The position numbers and the translations under genes were made by a program. A stretch of 64,000 nt of DNA from Ptiloglossa arizonensis (taxonomy: Eukaryota; Arthropoda; Insecta; Hymenoptera; Colletidae): NCBI RefSeq assembly GCF_051014685.1, contig NW_027478537.1, forward strand, positions 806,001-870,000, written 5' to 3'. Of the stretch, positions 8,727 to 20,800 are shown piece after piece. A model generated the notes under the pieces. It had not been told where the DNA came from. It saw only the letters and a list, made by a program, of their open reading frames with translations, and made no database searches. The stretch's first letter is position 1, and each line of letters begins with the position of its first letter.

Positions 8727-11351
8727 CACATCTCGCGAACGGATTGTCCAATCCGCAAAATTTCTGATGCATCTGAAAGTAGAAACTCGCCCGATTACAA
8801 CTGTATGCGTACTTTTCCCCTAGCCCGTTCTAGTTATTCGTTTCGAGCAACAGAACGGCGAAAATTTTGAGTTTCGCAAGCGTTGCTTACCTCCAAACTG
8901 CCATATCTCGCGAACGGATTGACCAATCCGCAAAATTTCTGTTGCATCTGACAGTAGAAACTCGCCCGATTACAACGGTGTGCGTACTTTTCCCCTAGGC
9001 CGTTCTTGTTATTCGTTTCGAGCATCAGAACCGCGAAAAGTTTGAGTTTCTCAAGCGTTTCCTACATCCAAACTGCCATATCTCGCGAACGGATTGACCA
9101 ATCCGCAAAATTTCTGTTGCATCTGAAAGTAGAAACTCGCCCGATTACAACGGTGTGCGTACTTTTCCCCTAGGCCGTTCTTGTTATTCGTTTCGAGTAT
9201 CAGAACCGCGAAAAGTTTGAGTTTCTCAAGCGTTTCCTACATCCAAACTGCCATATCTCGCGAACGGATTGACCAATCCGCAAAATTTCTGTTGCATCTG
9301 AAAGTAGAAACTCGCCCGATTACAACGGTGTGCGTACTTTTCCCCTAGGCCGTTCTAGTTATGCTTGTCGAGCATCAGAACTGCGAAAATTTTGAGTTTC
9401 TCGAGCGTTTCTTACCTCCAAACTGCCATATCTCGCGAACGGATTGACCAATCCGCAAAATTTCTGTTGCATCTGAAAGTAGAAACTCGCCCGAATACAA
9501 CGGTATGCGTACTTTTCCCCTAGGCCGTTCTAGTTATTCGTTTCGAGCATCAGAACTGCGAAAATTTTGAGTTTCTCAAGCGTTGCTTACCTCCAAACTG
9601 CCATATCTCGCGAACGGATTGACCAATCCGCAAAATTTCTATTGCATCTGAAAGTAGAAACTCGCCCGATTACAACGGTGTGCGTACTTTTCCCCTAGGC
9701 CGTTCTTGTTATTCGTTTCGAGTATCAGAACCGCGAAAAGTTTGAGTTTCTCAAGCGTTTCCTACATCCAAACTGTCATATCTCGCGAACGGATTGACCA
9801 ATCCGCAAAATTTCTGTTGCATCTGAAAGTAGAAACTCGCCCGATTACAACGGTATGCGTACTTTTCCCCTAGGCCGTTCTAGTTATTCGTTTCGAGCAT
9901 CAGAACTGCGAAAATTTTAAGTTTCTCAAGCGTTTCTCACCTACAAACTGCCACATCTCGCGAACGGATTGTCCAATCCGCAAAATTTCTGATGCATCTG
10001 AAAGTAGAAACTCGCCCGATTACAACTGTATGCGTACTTTTCCCCTAGCCCGTTCTTGTTATTCGTTTCGAGTATCAGAACCGCGAAAAGTTTGAGTTTC
10101 TCAAGCGTTTCCTACATCCAAACTGTCATATCTCGCGAACGGATTGACCAATCCGCAAAATTTCTGTTGCATCTGAAAGTAGAAACTCGCCCGATTACAA
10201 CGGTATGCGTACTTTTCCCCTAGGCCGTTCTAGTTATTCGTTTCGAGCATCAGAACTGCGAAAATTTTGAGTTTCTCAAGCGTTTCTCACCTACAAACTG
10301 CCACATCTCGCGAACGGATTGTCCAATCCGCAAAATTTCTGATGCATCTGAAAGTAGAAACTCGCCCGATTACAACTGTATGCGTACTTTTCCCCTAGCC
10401 CGTTCTAGTTATTCGTTTCGAGCAACAGAACGGCGAAAATTTTGAGTTTCGCAAGCGTTGCTTACCTCCAAACTGCCATATCTCGCGAACGGATTGACCA
10501 ATCCGCAAAATTTCTGTTGCATCTGAAAGTAGAAACTCGCCCGATTACAACGGTGTGCGTACTTTTCCCCTAGGCCGTTCTTGTTATTCGTTTCGAGCAT
10601 CAGAACCGCGAAAAGTTTGAGTTTCTCAAGCGTTTCCTACATCCAAACTGCCATATCTCGCGAACGGATTGACCAATCCGCAAAATTTCTGTTGCATCTG
10701 AAAGTAGAAACTCGCCCGATTACAACGGTGTGCGTACTTTTCCCCTAGGCCGTTCTTGTTATTCGTTTCGAGTATCAGAACCGCGAAAAGTTTGAGTTTC
10801 TCAAGCGTTTCCTCCATCCAAACTGCCATATCTCGCGAACGGATTGACCAATCCGCAAAATTTCTGTTGCATCTGAAAGTAGAAACTCGCCCGATTACAA
10901 CGGTATGCGTACTTTTCCCCTAGGCCGTTCTAGTTATTTGTTTCGAGCATCAGAACTGCGAAAATTTTGAGTTTCTCAAGCGTTTCTCACCTACAAACTG
11001 CCACATCTCGCGAACGGATTGTCCAATCCGCAAAATTTCTGATGCATCTGAAAGTAGAAACTCGCCCGATTACAACTGTATGCGTACTTTTCCCCTAGCC
11101 CGTTCTAGTTATTCGTTTCGAGCAACAGAACTGCGAAAATTTTGAGTTTCTCGAGCGTTTCTTACCTCCAAACTGCCATATCTCGCGAACGGATTGACCA
11201 ATCCGCAAAATTTCTGTTGCATCTGAAAGTAGAAACTCGCCCGATTACAACAGTATGCGTACTTTTCCCCTAGGCCGTTCTAGTTATTCGTTTCGAGCAT
11301 CAGAACTGCGAAAATTTTGAGTTTCTCAAGCGTTTCTTACATCCAAACTGC
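8727..11351 (+). repeat. 15-monomer higher-order repeat, copy 2 (2,625 bp)
   Basis: This tandem copy of 6,102-8,726 keeps the private tctgacagtag change (about 8,949) and all of that unit's other markers. Differences I can see are aaaattttaag (about 9,916, versus aaaatattaag), cctccatcc (about 10,811, versus cctacatcc), gccata versus gtcata at 10,823-10,828, and tatttg (about 10,936, versus tattcg). It diverges near 11,100, where gagcaacag replaces gagtatcag. Confidence 0.8.
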
Positions 11352-13634
11352 CATATCTCGCGAACGGATTGACCAATCCGCAAAATTTCTGTTGCATCTG
11401 AAGGTAGAAACTCGCCCGATTACAACTGTATGCGTACTTTTCCCCTAGGCCGTTCTTGTTATTCGTTTCGAGCATCAGAACCGCGAAAAGTTTGAGTTTC
11501 TCGAGCGTTTCTTACCTCCAAACTGCCATATCTCGCGAACGGATTGACCAATCCGCAAAATTTCTGTTGCATCTGAAAGTAGAAACTCGCCCGATTACAA
11601 CGGTGTGCGTACTTTTCCCCTAGGCCGTTCTTGTTATTCGTTTCGAGTATCAGAACCGCGAAAAGTTTGAGTTTCTCAAGCGTTTCCTACATCCAAACTG
11701 TCATATCTCGCGAACGGATTGACCAATCCGCAAAATTTCTGTTGCATCTGAAAGTAGAAACTCGCCCGATTACAACGGTATGCGTACTTTTCCCCTAGGC
11801 CGTTCTAGTTATTCGTTTCGAGCATCAGAACTGCGAAAATATTAAGTTTCTCAAGCGTTTCTCACCTACAAACTGCCACATCTCGCGAACGGATTGTCCA
11901 ATCCGCAAAATTTCTGATGCATCTGAAAGTAGAAACTCGCCCGATTACAACTGTATGCGTACTTTTCCCCTAGCCCGTTCTTGTTATTCGTTTCGAGTAT
12001 CAGAACCGCGAAAAGTTTGAGTTTCTCAAGCGTTTCCTACATCCAAACTGTCATATCTCGCGAACGGATTGACCAATCCGCAAAATTTCTGTTGCATCTG
12101 AAAGTAGAAACTCGCCCGATTACAACGGTATGCGTACTTTTCCCCTAGGCCGTTCTAGTTATTCGTTTCGAGCATCAGAACTGCGAAAATTTTGAGTTTC
12201 TCAAGCGTTTCTCACCTACAAACTGCCACATCTCGCGAACGGATTGTCCAATCCGCAAAATTTCTGATGCATCTGAAAGTAGAAACTCGCCCGATTACAA
12301 CTGTATGCGTACTTTTCCCCTAGCCCGTTCTAGTTATTCGTTTCGAGCAACAGAACGGCGAAAATTTTGAGTTTCGCAAGCGTTGCTTACCTCCAAACTG
12401 CCATATCTCGCGAACGGATTGACCAATCCGCAAAATTTCTGTTGCATCTGAAAGTAGAAACTCGCCCGATTACAACGGTGTGCGTACTTTTCCCCTAGGC
12501 CGTTCTTGTTATTCGTTTCGAGCATCAGAACCGCGAAAAGTTTGAGTTTCTCGAGCGTTTCTTACCTCCAAACTGCCATATCTCGCGAACGGATTGACCA
12601 ATCCGCAAAATTTCTGTTGCATCTGAAAGTAGAAACTCGCCCGATTACAACAGTATGCGTACTTTTCCCCTAGGCCGTTCTAGTTATTCGTTTCGAGCAT
12701 CAGAACTGCGAAAATTTTGAGTTTCTCAAGCGTTTCTCACCTACAAACTGCCACATCTCGCGAACGGATTGTCCAATCCGCAAAATTTCTGATGCATCTG
12801 AAAGTAGAAACTCGCCCGATTACAACTGTATGCGTACTTTTCCCCTAGCCCGTTCTAGTTATTCGTTTCGAGCAACAGAACTGCGAAAATTTTGAGTTTC
12901 TCGAGCGTTTCTTACCTCCAAACTGCCATATCTCGCGAACGGATTGACCAATCCGCAAAATTTCTGTTGCATCTGAAAGTAGAAACTCGCCCGATTACAA
13001 CAGTATGCGTACTTTTCCCCTAGGCCGTTCTAGTTATTCGTTTCGAGCATCAGAACTGCGAAAATTTTGAGTTTCTCAAGCGTTTCTTACATCCAAACTG
13101 CCATATCTCGCGAACGGATTGACCAATCCGAAAAATTTCTGTTGCATCTGAAGGTAGAAACTCGCCCGATTACAACTGTATGCGTACTTTTCCCCTAGCC
13201 CGTTCTAGTTATTCGTTTCGAGCAACAGAACTGCGAAAATTTTGAGTTTCTCAAGCGTTGCTTACATCCAAACTGCCATATCTCGCGAACGGATTGACCA
13301 ACCCGCAAAATTTCTGTTGCATCTGAAAGTAGAAACTCGCCCGATTACAACGGTGTGCGTACTTTTCCCCTAGGCCGTTCTAGTTATGCTTGTCGAGCAT
13401 CAGAACTGCGAAAATTTTGAGTTTCTCGAGCGTTTCTTATCTCCAAACTGCCATATATCGCGAACGGGTTGACCAATCCGCAAAATTTCTGTTGCATCTG
13501 AAAGTAGAAACTCGCCCGATTACAACGGTGTGCGTACTTTTCCCCTAGGCCGTTCTTGTTATTCGTTTCGAGTATCAGAACCGCGAAAAGTTTGAGTTTC
13601 TCAAGCGTTTCCTCCATCCAAACTGCCATATCTC
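11352..13634 (+). repeat. Mosaic of displaced 15-mer fragments
   Basis: This stretch joins pieces of the flanking repeats. The part at about 11,570-12,540 matches 7,020-7,990 at an offset of 4,550 bp (26 monomers), including aaaatattaag near 11,836. The part at about 12,660-13,634 matches 15,985-16,959 at an offset of 3,325 bp (19 monomers), including accaaccc and tatatcgcgaacgggttg. A private ccgaaaaattt is seen near 13,128. No gene is seen. Confidence 0.7.
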
Positions 13635-16520
13635 GCGAACGGATTGACCAATCCGCAAAATTTCTGTTGCATCTGAAAGTAGAAACTCGCCCGATTACAA
13701 CGGTATGCGTACTTTTCCCCTAGGCCGTTCTAGTTATTTGTTTCGAGCATCAGAACTGCGAAAATTTTGAGTTTCTCAAGCGTTTCTCACCTACAAACTG
13801 CCACATCTCGCGAACCGATTGTCCAATCCGCAAAATTTCTGATGCATCTGAAAGTAGAAACTCGCCCGATTACAACTGTATGCGTACTTTTCCCCTAGCC
13901 CGTTCTAGTTATTCGTTTCGAGCAACAGAACGGCGAAAATTTTGAGTTTCGCAAGCGTTGCTTACCTCCAAACTGCCATATCTCGCGAACGGATTGACCA
14001 ATCCGCAAAATTTCTGTTGCATCTGAAAGTAGAAACTCGCCCGATTACAACGGTGTGCGTACTTTTCCCCTAGGCCGTTCTTGTTATTCGTTTCGAGCAT
14101 CAGAACCGCGAAAAGTTTGAGTTTCTCAAGCGTTTCCTACATCCAAACTGCCATATCTCGCGAACGGATTGACCAATCCGCAAAATTTCTGTTGCATCTG
14201 AAAGTAGAAACTCGCCCGATTACAACGGTGTGCGTACTTTTCCCCTAGGCCGTTCTTGTTATTCGTTTCGAGTATCAGAACCGCGGAAAGTTTGAGTTTC
14301 TCAAGCGTTTCCTACATCCAAACTGCCATATCTCGCGAACGGATTGACCAATCCGCAAAATTTCTGTTGCATCTGAAAGTAGAAACTCGCCCGATTACAA
14401 CGGTGTGCGTACTTTTCCCCTAGGCCGTTCTAGTTATGCTTGTCGAGCATCAGAACTGCGAAAATTTTGAGTTTCTCGAGCGTTTCTTACCTCCAAACTG
14501 CCATATCTCGCGAACGGATTGACCAATCCGCAAAATTTCTGTTGCATCTGAAAGTAGAAACTCGCCCGAATACAACGGTATGCGTACTTTTCCCCTAGGC
14601 CGTTCTAGTTATTCGTTTCGAGCATCAGAACTGCGAAAATTTTGAGTTTCTCAAGCGTTGCTTACCTCCAAACTGCCATATCTCGCGAACGGATTGACCA
14701 ATCCGCAAAATTTCTATTGCATCTGAAAGTAGAAACTCGCCCGATTACAACGGTGTGCGTACTTTTCCCCTAGGCCGTTCTTGTTATTCGTTTCGAGTAT
14801 CAGAACCGCGAAAAGTTTGAGTTTCTCAAGCGTTTCCTACATCCAAACTGTCATATCTCGCGAACGGATTGACCAATCCGCAAAATTTCTGTTGCATCTG
14901 AAAGTAGAAACTCGCCCGATTACAACGGTATGCGTACTTTTCCCCTAGGCCGTTCTAGTTATTCGTTTCGAGCATCAGAACTGCGAAAATATTAAGTTTC
15001 TCAAGCGTTTCTCACCTACAAACTGCCACATCTCGCGAACGGATTGTCCAATCCGCAAAATTTCTGATGCATCTGAAAGTAGAAACTCGCCCGATTACAA
15101 CTGTATGCGTACTTTTCCCCTAGCCCGTTCTTGTTATTCGTTTCGAGTATCAGAACCGCGAAAAGTTTGAGTTTCTCAAGCGTTTCCTACATCCAAACTG
15201 TCATATCTCGCGAACGGATTGACCAATCCGCAAAATTTCTGTTGCATCTGAAAGTAGAAACTCGCCCGATTACAACGGTATGCGTACTTTTCCCCTAGGC
15301 CGTTCTAGTTATTCGTTTCGAGCATCAGAACTGCGAAAATTTTGAGTTTCTCAAGCGTTTCTCACCTACAAACTGCCACATCTCGCGAACGGATTGTCCA
15401 ATCCGCAAAATTTCTGATGCATCTGAAAGTAGAAACTCGCCCGATTACAACTGTATGCGTACTTTTCCCCTAGCCCGTTCTAGTTATTCGTTTCGAGCAA
15501 CAGAACGGCGAAAATTTTGAGTTTCGCAAGCGTTGCTTACCTCCAAACTGCCATATCTCGCGAACGGATTGACCAATCCGCAAAATTTCTGTTGCATCTG
15601 AAAGTAGAAACTCGCCCGATTACAACGGTGTGCGTACTTTTCCCCTAGGCCGTTCTTGTTATTCGTTTCGAGCATCAGAACCGCGAAAAGTTTGAGTTTC
15701 TCAAGCGTTTCCTACATCCAAACTGCCATATCTCGCGAACGGATTGACCAATCCGCAAAATTTCTGTTGCATCTGAAAGTAGAAACTCGCCCGATTACAA
15801 CGGTGTGCGTACTTTTCCCCTAGGCCGTTCTTGTTATTCGTTTCGAGTATCAGAACCGCGAAAAGTTTGAGTTTCTCAAGCGTTTCCTCCATCCAAACTG
15901 CCATATCTCGCGAACGGATTGACCAATCCGCAAAATTTCTGTTGCATCTGAAAGTAGAAACTCGCCCGATTACAACGGTATGCGTACTTTTCCCCTAGGC
16001 CGTTCTAGTTATTTGTTTCGAGCATCAGAACTGCGAAAATTTTGAGTTTCTCAAGCGTTTCTCACCTACAAACTGCCACATCTCGCGAACGGATTGTCCA
16101 ATCCGCAAAATTTCTGATGCATCTGAAAGTAGAAACTCGCCCGATTACAACTGTATGCGTACTTTTCCCCTAGCCCGTTCTAGTTATTCGTTTCGAGCAA
16201 CAGAACTGCGAAAATTTTGAGTTTCTCGAGCGTTTCTTACCTCCAAACTGCCATATCTCGCGAACGGATTGACCAATCCGCAAAATTTCTGTTGCATCTG
16301 AAAGTAGAAACTCGCCCGATTACAACAGTATGCGTACTTTTCCCCTAGGCCGTTCTAGTTACTCGTTTCGAGCATCAGAACTGCGAAAATTTTGAGTTTC
16401 TCAAGCGTTTCTTACATCCAAACTGCCATATCTCGCGAACGGATTGACCAATCCGCAAAATTTCTGTTGCATCTGAAGGTAGAAACTCGCCCGATTACAA
16501 CTGTATGCGTACTTTTCCCC
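13635..16520 (+). repeat. Displaced 2.9-kb copy of 8,560-11,445
   Basis: At an offset of exactly 5,075 bp (29 monomers) this stretch follows 8,560-11,445 base for base, with about five differences that I can see: gaaccgatt near 13,814, tctgaaagtag versus tctgacagtag near 14,024, gcggaaag near 14,284, aaaatattaag versus aaaattttaag near 14,988, and gttactcg near 16,359. That is about 99.8% identity over ~2,885 bp. It ends near 16,520, where tagcccgttctag replaces taggccgttcttg. Confidence 0.8.
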
Positions 16521-16825
16521 TAGCCCGTTCTAGTTATTCGTTTCGAGCAACAGAACTGCGAAAATTTTGAGTTTCTCAAGCGTTGCTTACATCCAAACTG
16601 CCATATCTCGCGAACGGATTGACCAACCCGCAAAATTTCTGTTGCATCTGAAAGTAGAAACTCGCCCGATTACAACGGTGTGCGTACTTTTCCCCTAGGC
16701 CGTTCTAGTTATGCTTGTCGAGCATCAGAACTGCGAAAATTTTGAGTTTCTCGAGCGTTTCTTACCTCCAAACTGCCATATATCGCGAACGGGTTGACCA
16801 ATCCGCAAAATTTCTGTTGCATCTG
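15776..16825 (+). repeat. 6-monomer higher-order repeat, copy 1 (1,050 bp)
   Basis: This is a six-monomer unit with ttgttattcg, cctccatcc, tatttg, the type D monomer at 16,077, acaacagtatg, gaaggtag, accaacccg and the rare tatatcgcgaacgggttg variant. It overlaps the end of the displaced 2.9-kb copy, showing that later duplication reused part of it. A related arrangement occurs near 12,660-13,920. Confidence 0.78.
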
Positions 16826-17875
16826 AAAGTAGAAACTCGCCCGATTACAACGGTGTGCGTACTTTTCCCCTAGGCCGTTCTTGTTATTCGTTTCGAGTAT
16901 CAGAACCGCGAAAAGTTTGAGTTTCTCAAGCGTTTCCTCCATCCAAACTGCCATATCTCGCGAACGGATTGACCAATCCGCAAAATTTCTGTTGCATCTG
17001 AAAGTAGAAACTCGCCCGATTACAACGGTATGCGTACTTTTCCCCTAGGCCGTTCTAGTTATTTGTTTCGAGCATCAGAACTGCGAAAATTTTGAGTTTC
17101 TCAAGCGTTTCCCACCTACAAACTGCCACATCTCGCGAACGGATTGTCCAATCCGCAAAATTTCTGATGCATCTGAAAGTAGAAACTCGCCCGATTACAA
17201 CTGTATGCGTCCTTTTCCCCTAGCCCGTTCTAGTTATTCGTTTCGAGCAACAGAACTGCGAAAATTTTGAGTTTCTCGAGCGTTTCTCACCTCCAAACTG
17301 CCATATCTCGCGAACGGATTGACCAATCCGCAAAATTTCTGTTGCATCTGAAAGTAGAAACTCGCCCGATTACAACAGTATGCGTACTTTTCCCCTAGGC
17401 CGTTCTAGTTATTCGTTTCGAGCATCAGAACTGCGAAAATTTTGAGTTTCTCAAGCGTTTCTTACATCCAAACTGCCATATCTCGCGAACGGATTGACCA
17501 ATCCGCAAAATTTCTGTTGCATCTGAAGGTAGAAACTCGCCCGATTACAACTGTATGCGTACTTTTCCCCTAGCCCGTTCTAGTTATTCGTTTCGAGCAA
17601 CAGAACTGCGAAAATTTTGAGTTTCTCAAGCGTTGCTTACATCCAAACTGCCATATCTCGCGAACGGATTGACCAACCCGCAAAATTTCTGTTGCATCTG
17701 AAAGTAGAAACTCGCCCGATTACAACGGTGTGCGTACTTTTCCCCTAGGCCGTTCTAGTTATGCTTGTCGAGCATCAGAACTGCGAAAATTTTGAGTTTC
17801 TCGAGCGTTTCTTACGTCCAAACTGCCATATATCGCGAACGGGTTGACCAATCCGCAAAATTTCTGTTGCATCTG
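16826..17875 (+). repeat. 6-monomer higher-order repeat, copy 2 (1,050 bp)
   Basis: This tandem copy of 15,776-16,825 repeats all its markers, including gcgaacgggttg near 17,835. It has about five private differences: cccacctac near 17,111, gtccttttcc near 17,209, ctcacctcc near 17,287, gttattcg versus gttactcg near 17,409, and ttacgtcc near 17,813. Similarity stops just after 17,880, where acaacactatg replaces acaacggtgtg. Confidence 0.78.
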
Positions 17876-20800
17876 AAAGTAGAAACTCGCCCGATTACAA
17901 CACTATGCGTACTTTTCCCCTAGGCCGTTCTAGTTATTCGTTTCGAGCATCAGAACTGCGAAAATTTTGAGTTTCTCAAGCGTTTCTTACTTCCAAACTG
18001 CCATATCTCCCGAACGGATTGACCAATCCGCAAAATTTCTGTTGCATCTGAAGGTAGAAACTCGCCCGATTACAACGGTATGCGTACTTTTCCCCTAGGC
18101 CGTTCTAGTTATTCGTTTCGAGCATCAGAACTGCGAAAATTTTGAGTTTCTCAAGCGTTTCTCACCTACAAACTGCCACATCTCGCGAACGGATTGTCCA
18201 ATCCGCAAAATTTCTGATGCATCTGAAAGTAGAAACTCGCCCGATTACAACCGTATGCGTACTTTTCCCCTAGCCCGTTCTAGTTATTCGTATCGAGCAA
18301 CAGAACTGCGAAAATTTTGAGTTTCTCAAGCGTTGCTTACATCCAAACTGCCATATCTCGCGAACGGATTGACCAATCCGCAAAATTTCTGTTGCATCTG
18401 AAAGTAGAAACTCGCCCGATTACAACGGTGTGCGTACTTTTCCCCTAGGCCGTTCTTGTTATTCGTTTCGAGCATCAGAACCGCGAAAATTTTGAGTTTC
18501 TCAAACGTCTCTTACCTCCAAACTGCCATATCTCGCGAGCGGAGTGACCAATCCGCAAAATTTCCGTTGCATCTGAAAGTAGAAACTCTCCCGATTACAA
18601 CGGTATGCGTACTTTTCCCCTAGCCCGTTCTAGTTATTCGTTTCGAGCAACAGAACTGCGAAAATTTTGAGTTTCTCAAGCGTTTCTCACCTACAAACTG
18701 CCGCATCCCGCGAACGAATAGTCCAATCCGCAAAATTTCTGATGCATCTGAAAGTAGAAACTCGCCCGATTACAACTGTGTGCGTACTTTTCCCCTAGGC
18801 CGTTCTGGTTATTCGTTTCGAGCATCAGAACTGTGAAAATTTTGAGTTTCTCAAGCGTTTCTTACTTCCAAACTGCCATATCTCGCGAACGGATTGACCA
18901 ATCCGCAAAATTTCTGTTGCATCTGAAAGTAGAAACTCGCCCGATTACAACGGTGTGCGTACTTTTCCCCTAGGCCGTTCTAGTTATTCGTTTCGAGCAT
19001 CAGAACTGCGAAAATTTTGAGTTTCTCAAGCGTTTCTTACTTCCAAACTGCCATATCTCGCGAACGGATTGACCAATCCGCAAAATTTCTGTTGCATCTG
19101 AAGGTAGAAACTCGCCCGATTACAACGGTATGCGTACTTTTCCCCTAGGCCGTTCTTGTTATTCGTTTCGAGCATCAGAACTGCGAAAATTTTGAGTTTC
19201 TCAAGCGTTTCTCACCTACAAACTGCCATATCTCGCGAGCGGATTGACCAATCCGCAAAATTTCTGATGCATCTGAAAGTAGAAACTCGCCCGATTACAA
19301 TTTTATGCGTACTTTTCCCCTAACCCGTTCTAGTTATTCGTTTCGAGCAACAGAACTGCGAAAATTTTGAGTTTCTCAAGCGTTGCTTACCTCCAAACTG
19401 CCATATCTCGCGAACGGATTGACCAATCCTCAAAATTTCTGTTGCATCTGAAAGTAGAAACTCGCCCGATTACAACGGTGTGCGTACTTTTCCCCTAGGC
19501 CGCTCTTGTTATTCGTTTCGAGCATCAGAACCGCGAAAATTTTGAGTTTCTCGAGCGTTTCTTACCTCCAAACTGCCATATCTCGCGAACGGATTGACCA
19601 ATCCGCAAAATTTCTGTTGCATCTGAAAGTAGATACTCGCCCGATTACAACGGTATGTGTGCTTTTCCCCTGGGCCATTCTAGTTATTCGTTTCGAGCAT
19701 CAGAACTGTGCAAATTTAGAGTTTCTCAACCGTTTCTTACCTCCAAACTGCCATATCTCGCGAACGGATTTTCCAATCCGCAAAATTTCTGTTGCATCTG
19801 AAGGTAGAAACTCGCCCGATTACAACGGTATGCGTACTTTTCCCCTAGGCCGTTCTGGTTATGCTTGTCGAGCATCAGAACTGCGAAAATTTTGAGTGTC
19901 TCGAGCGTTTCTCACCTACAAACTGCCACATCTCGCGAACGGATTGACCAATCCGAAAAATTTCTGTTGCATCTGAAAGTAGAAACTCGCCCGATTACAA
20001 CGGTGTGCGTACTTTTCCCCTAGGCCGCTCTTGTTATTCGTTTCGAGCATCAGAACCGCGAAAATTTTGAGTTTCTCGAGCGTTTCTTACCTCCAAACTG
20101 CCATATCTCGCGAACGGATTGACCAATCCGCAAAATTTCTGTTGCATCTGAAAGTAGAAACTCGCCCGATTACAACGGTATGCGTACTTTTCCCCTAGCC
20201 CGTTCTAGTTATTCGTTTCGAGCAACAGAACTGCGAAAATTTTGAGTTTCTCAAGCGTTTCTCACCTACAAACTGCCGCATCCCGCGAACGAATAGTCCA
20301 ATCCGCAAAATTTCTGATGCATCTGAAAGTAGAAACTCGCCCGATTACAACTGTATGCGTACTTTTCCCCTAGGCCGTTCTGGTTATTCGTTTCGAGCAT
20401 CAGAACTGTGAAAATTTTGAGTTTCTCAAGCGTTTCTTACTTCCAAACTGCCATATCTCGCGAACGGATTGACCAATCCGCAAAATTTCTGTTGCATCTG
20501 AAAGTAGAAACTCGCCCGATTACAACGGTGTGCGTACTTTTCCCCTAGGCCGTTCTAGTTATGCTTGTCGAGCATCAGAACTGCGAAAATTTTGAGTTTC
20601 TCGAGCGTTTCTTACCTCCAAACTGCCATATCTCGCGAACGGATTGACCAATCCCCAAAATTTCTGTTGCATCTGAAAGTAGAAACTCGCCCGATTACAA
20701 CACTATACGTACTTTTCCCCTAGGCCGTTCTAGTTATTCGTTTCGAGAATCAGAACTGCGAAAATTTTGAGTTTCTCAAGCGTTTCTTACTTCCAAACTG

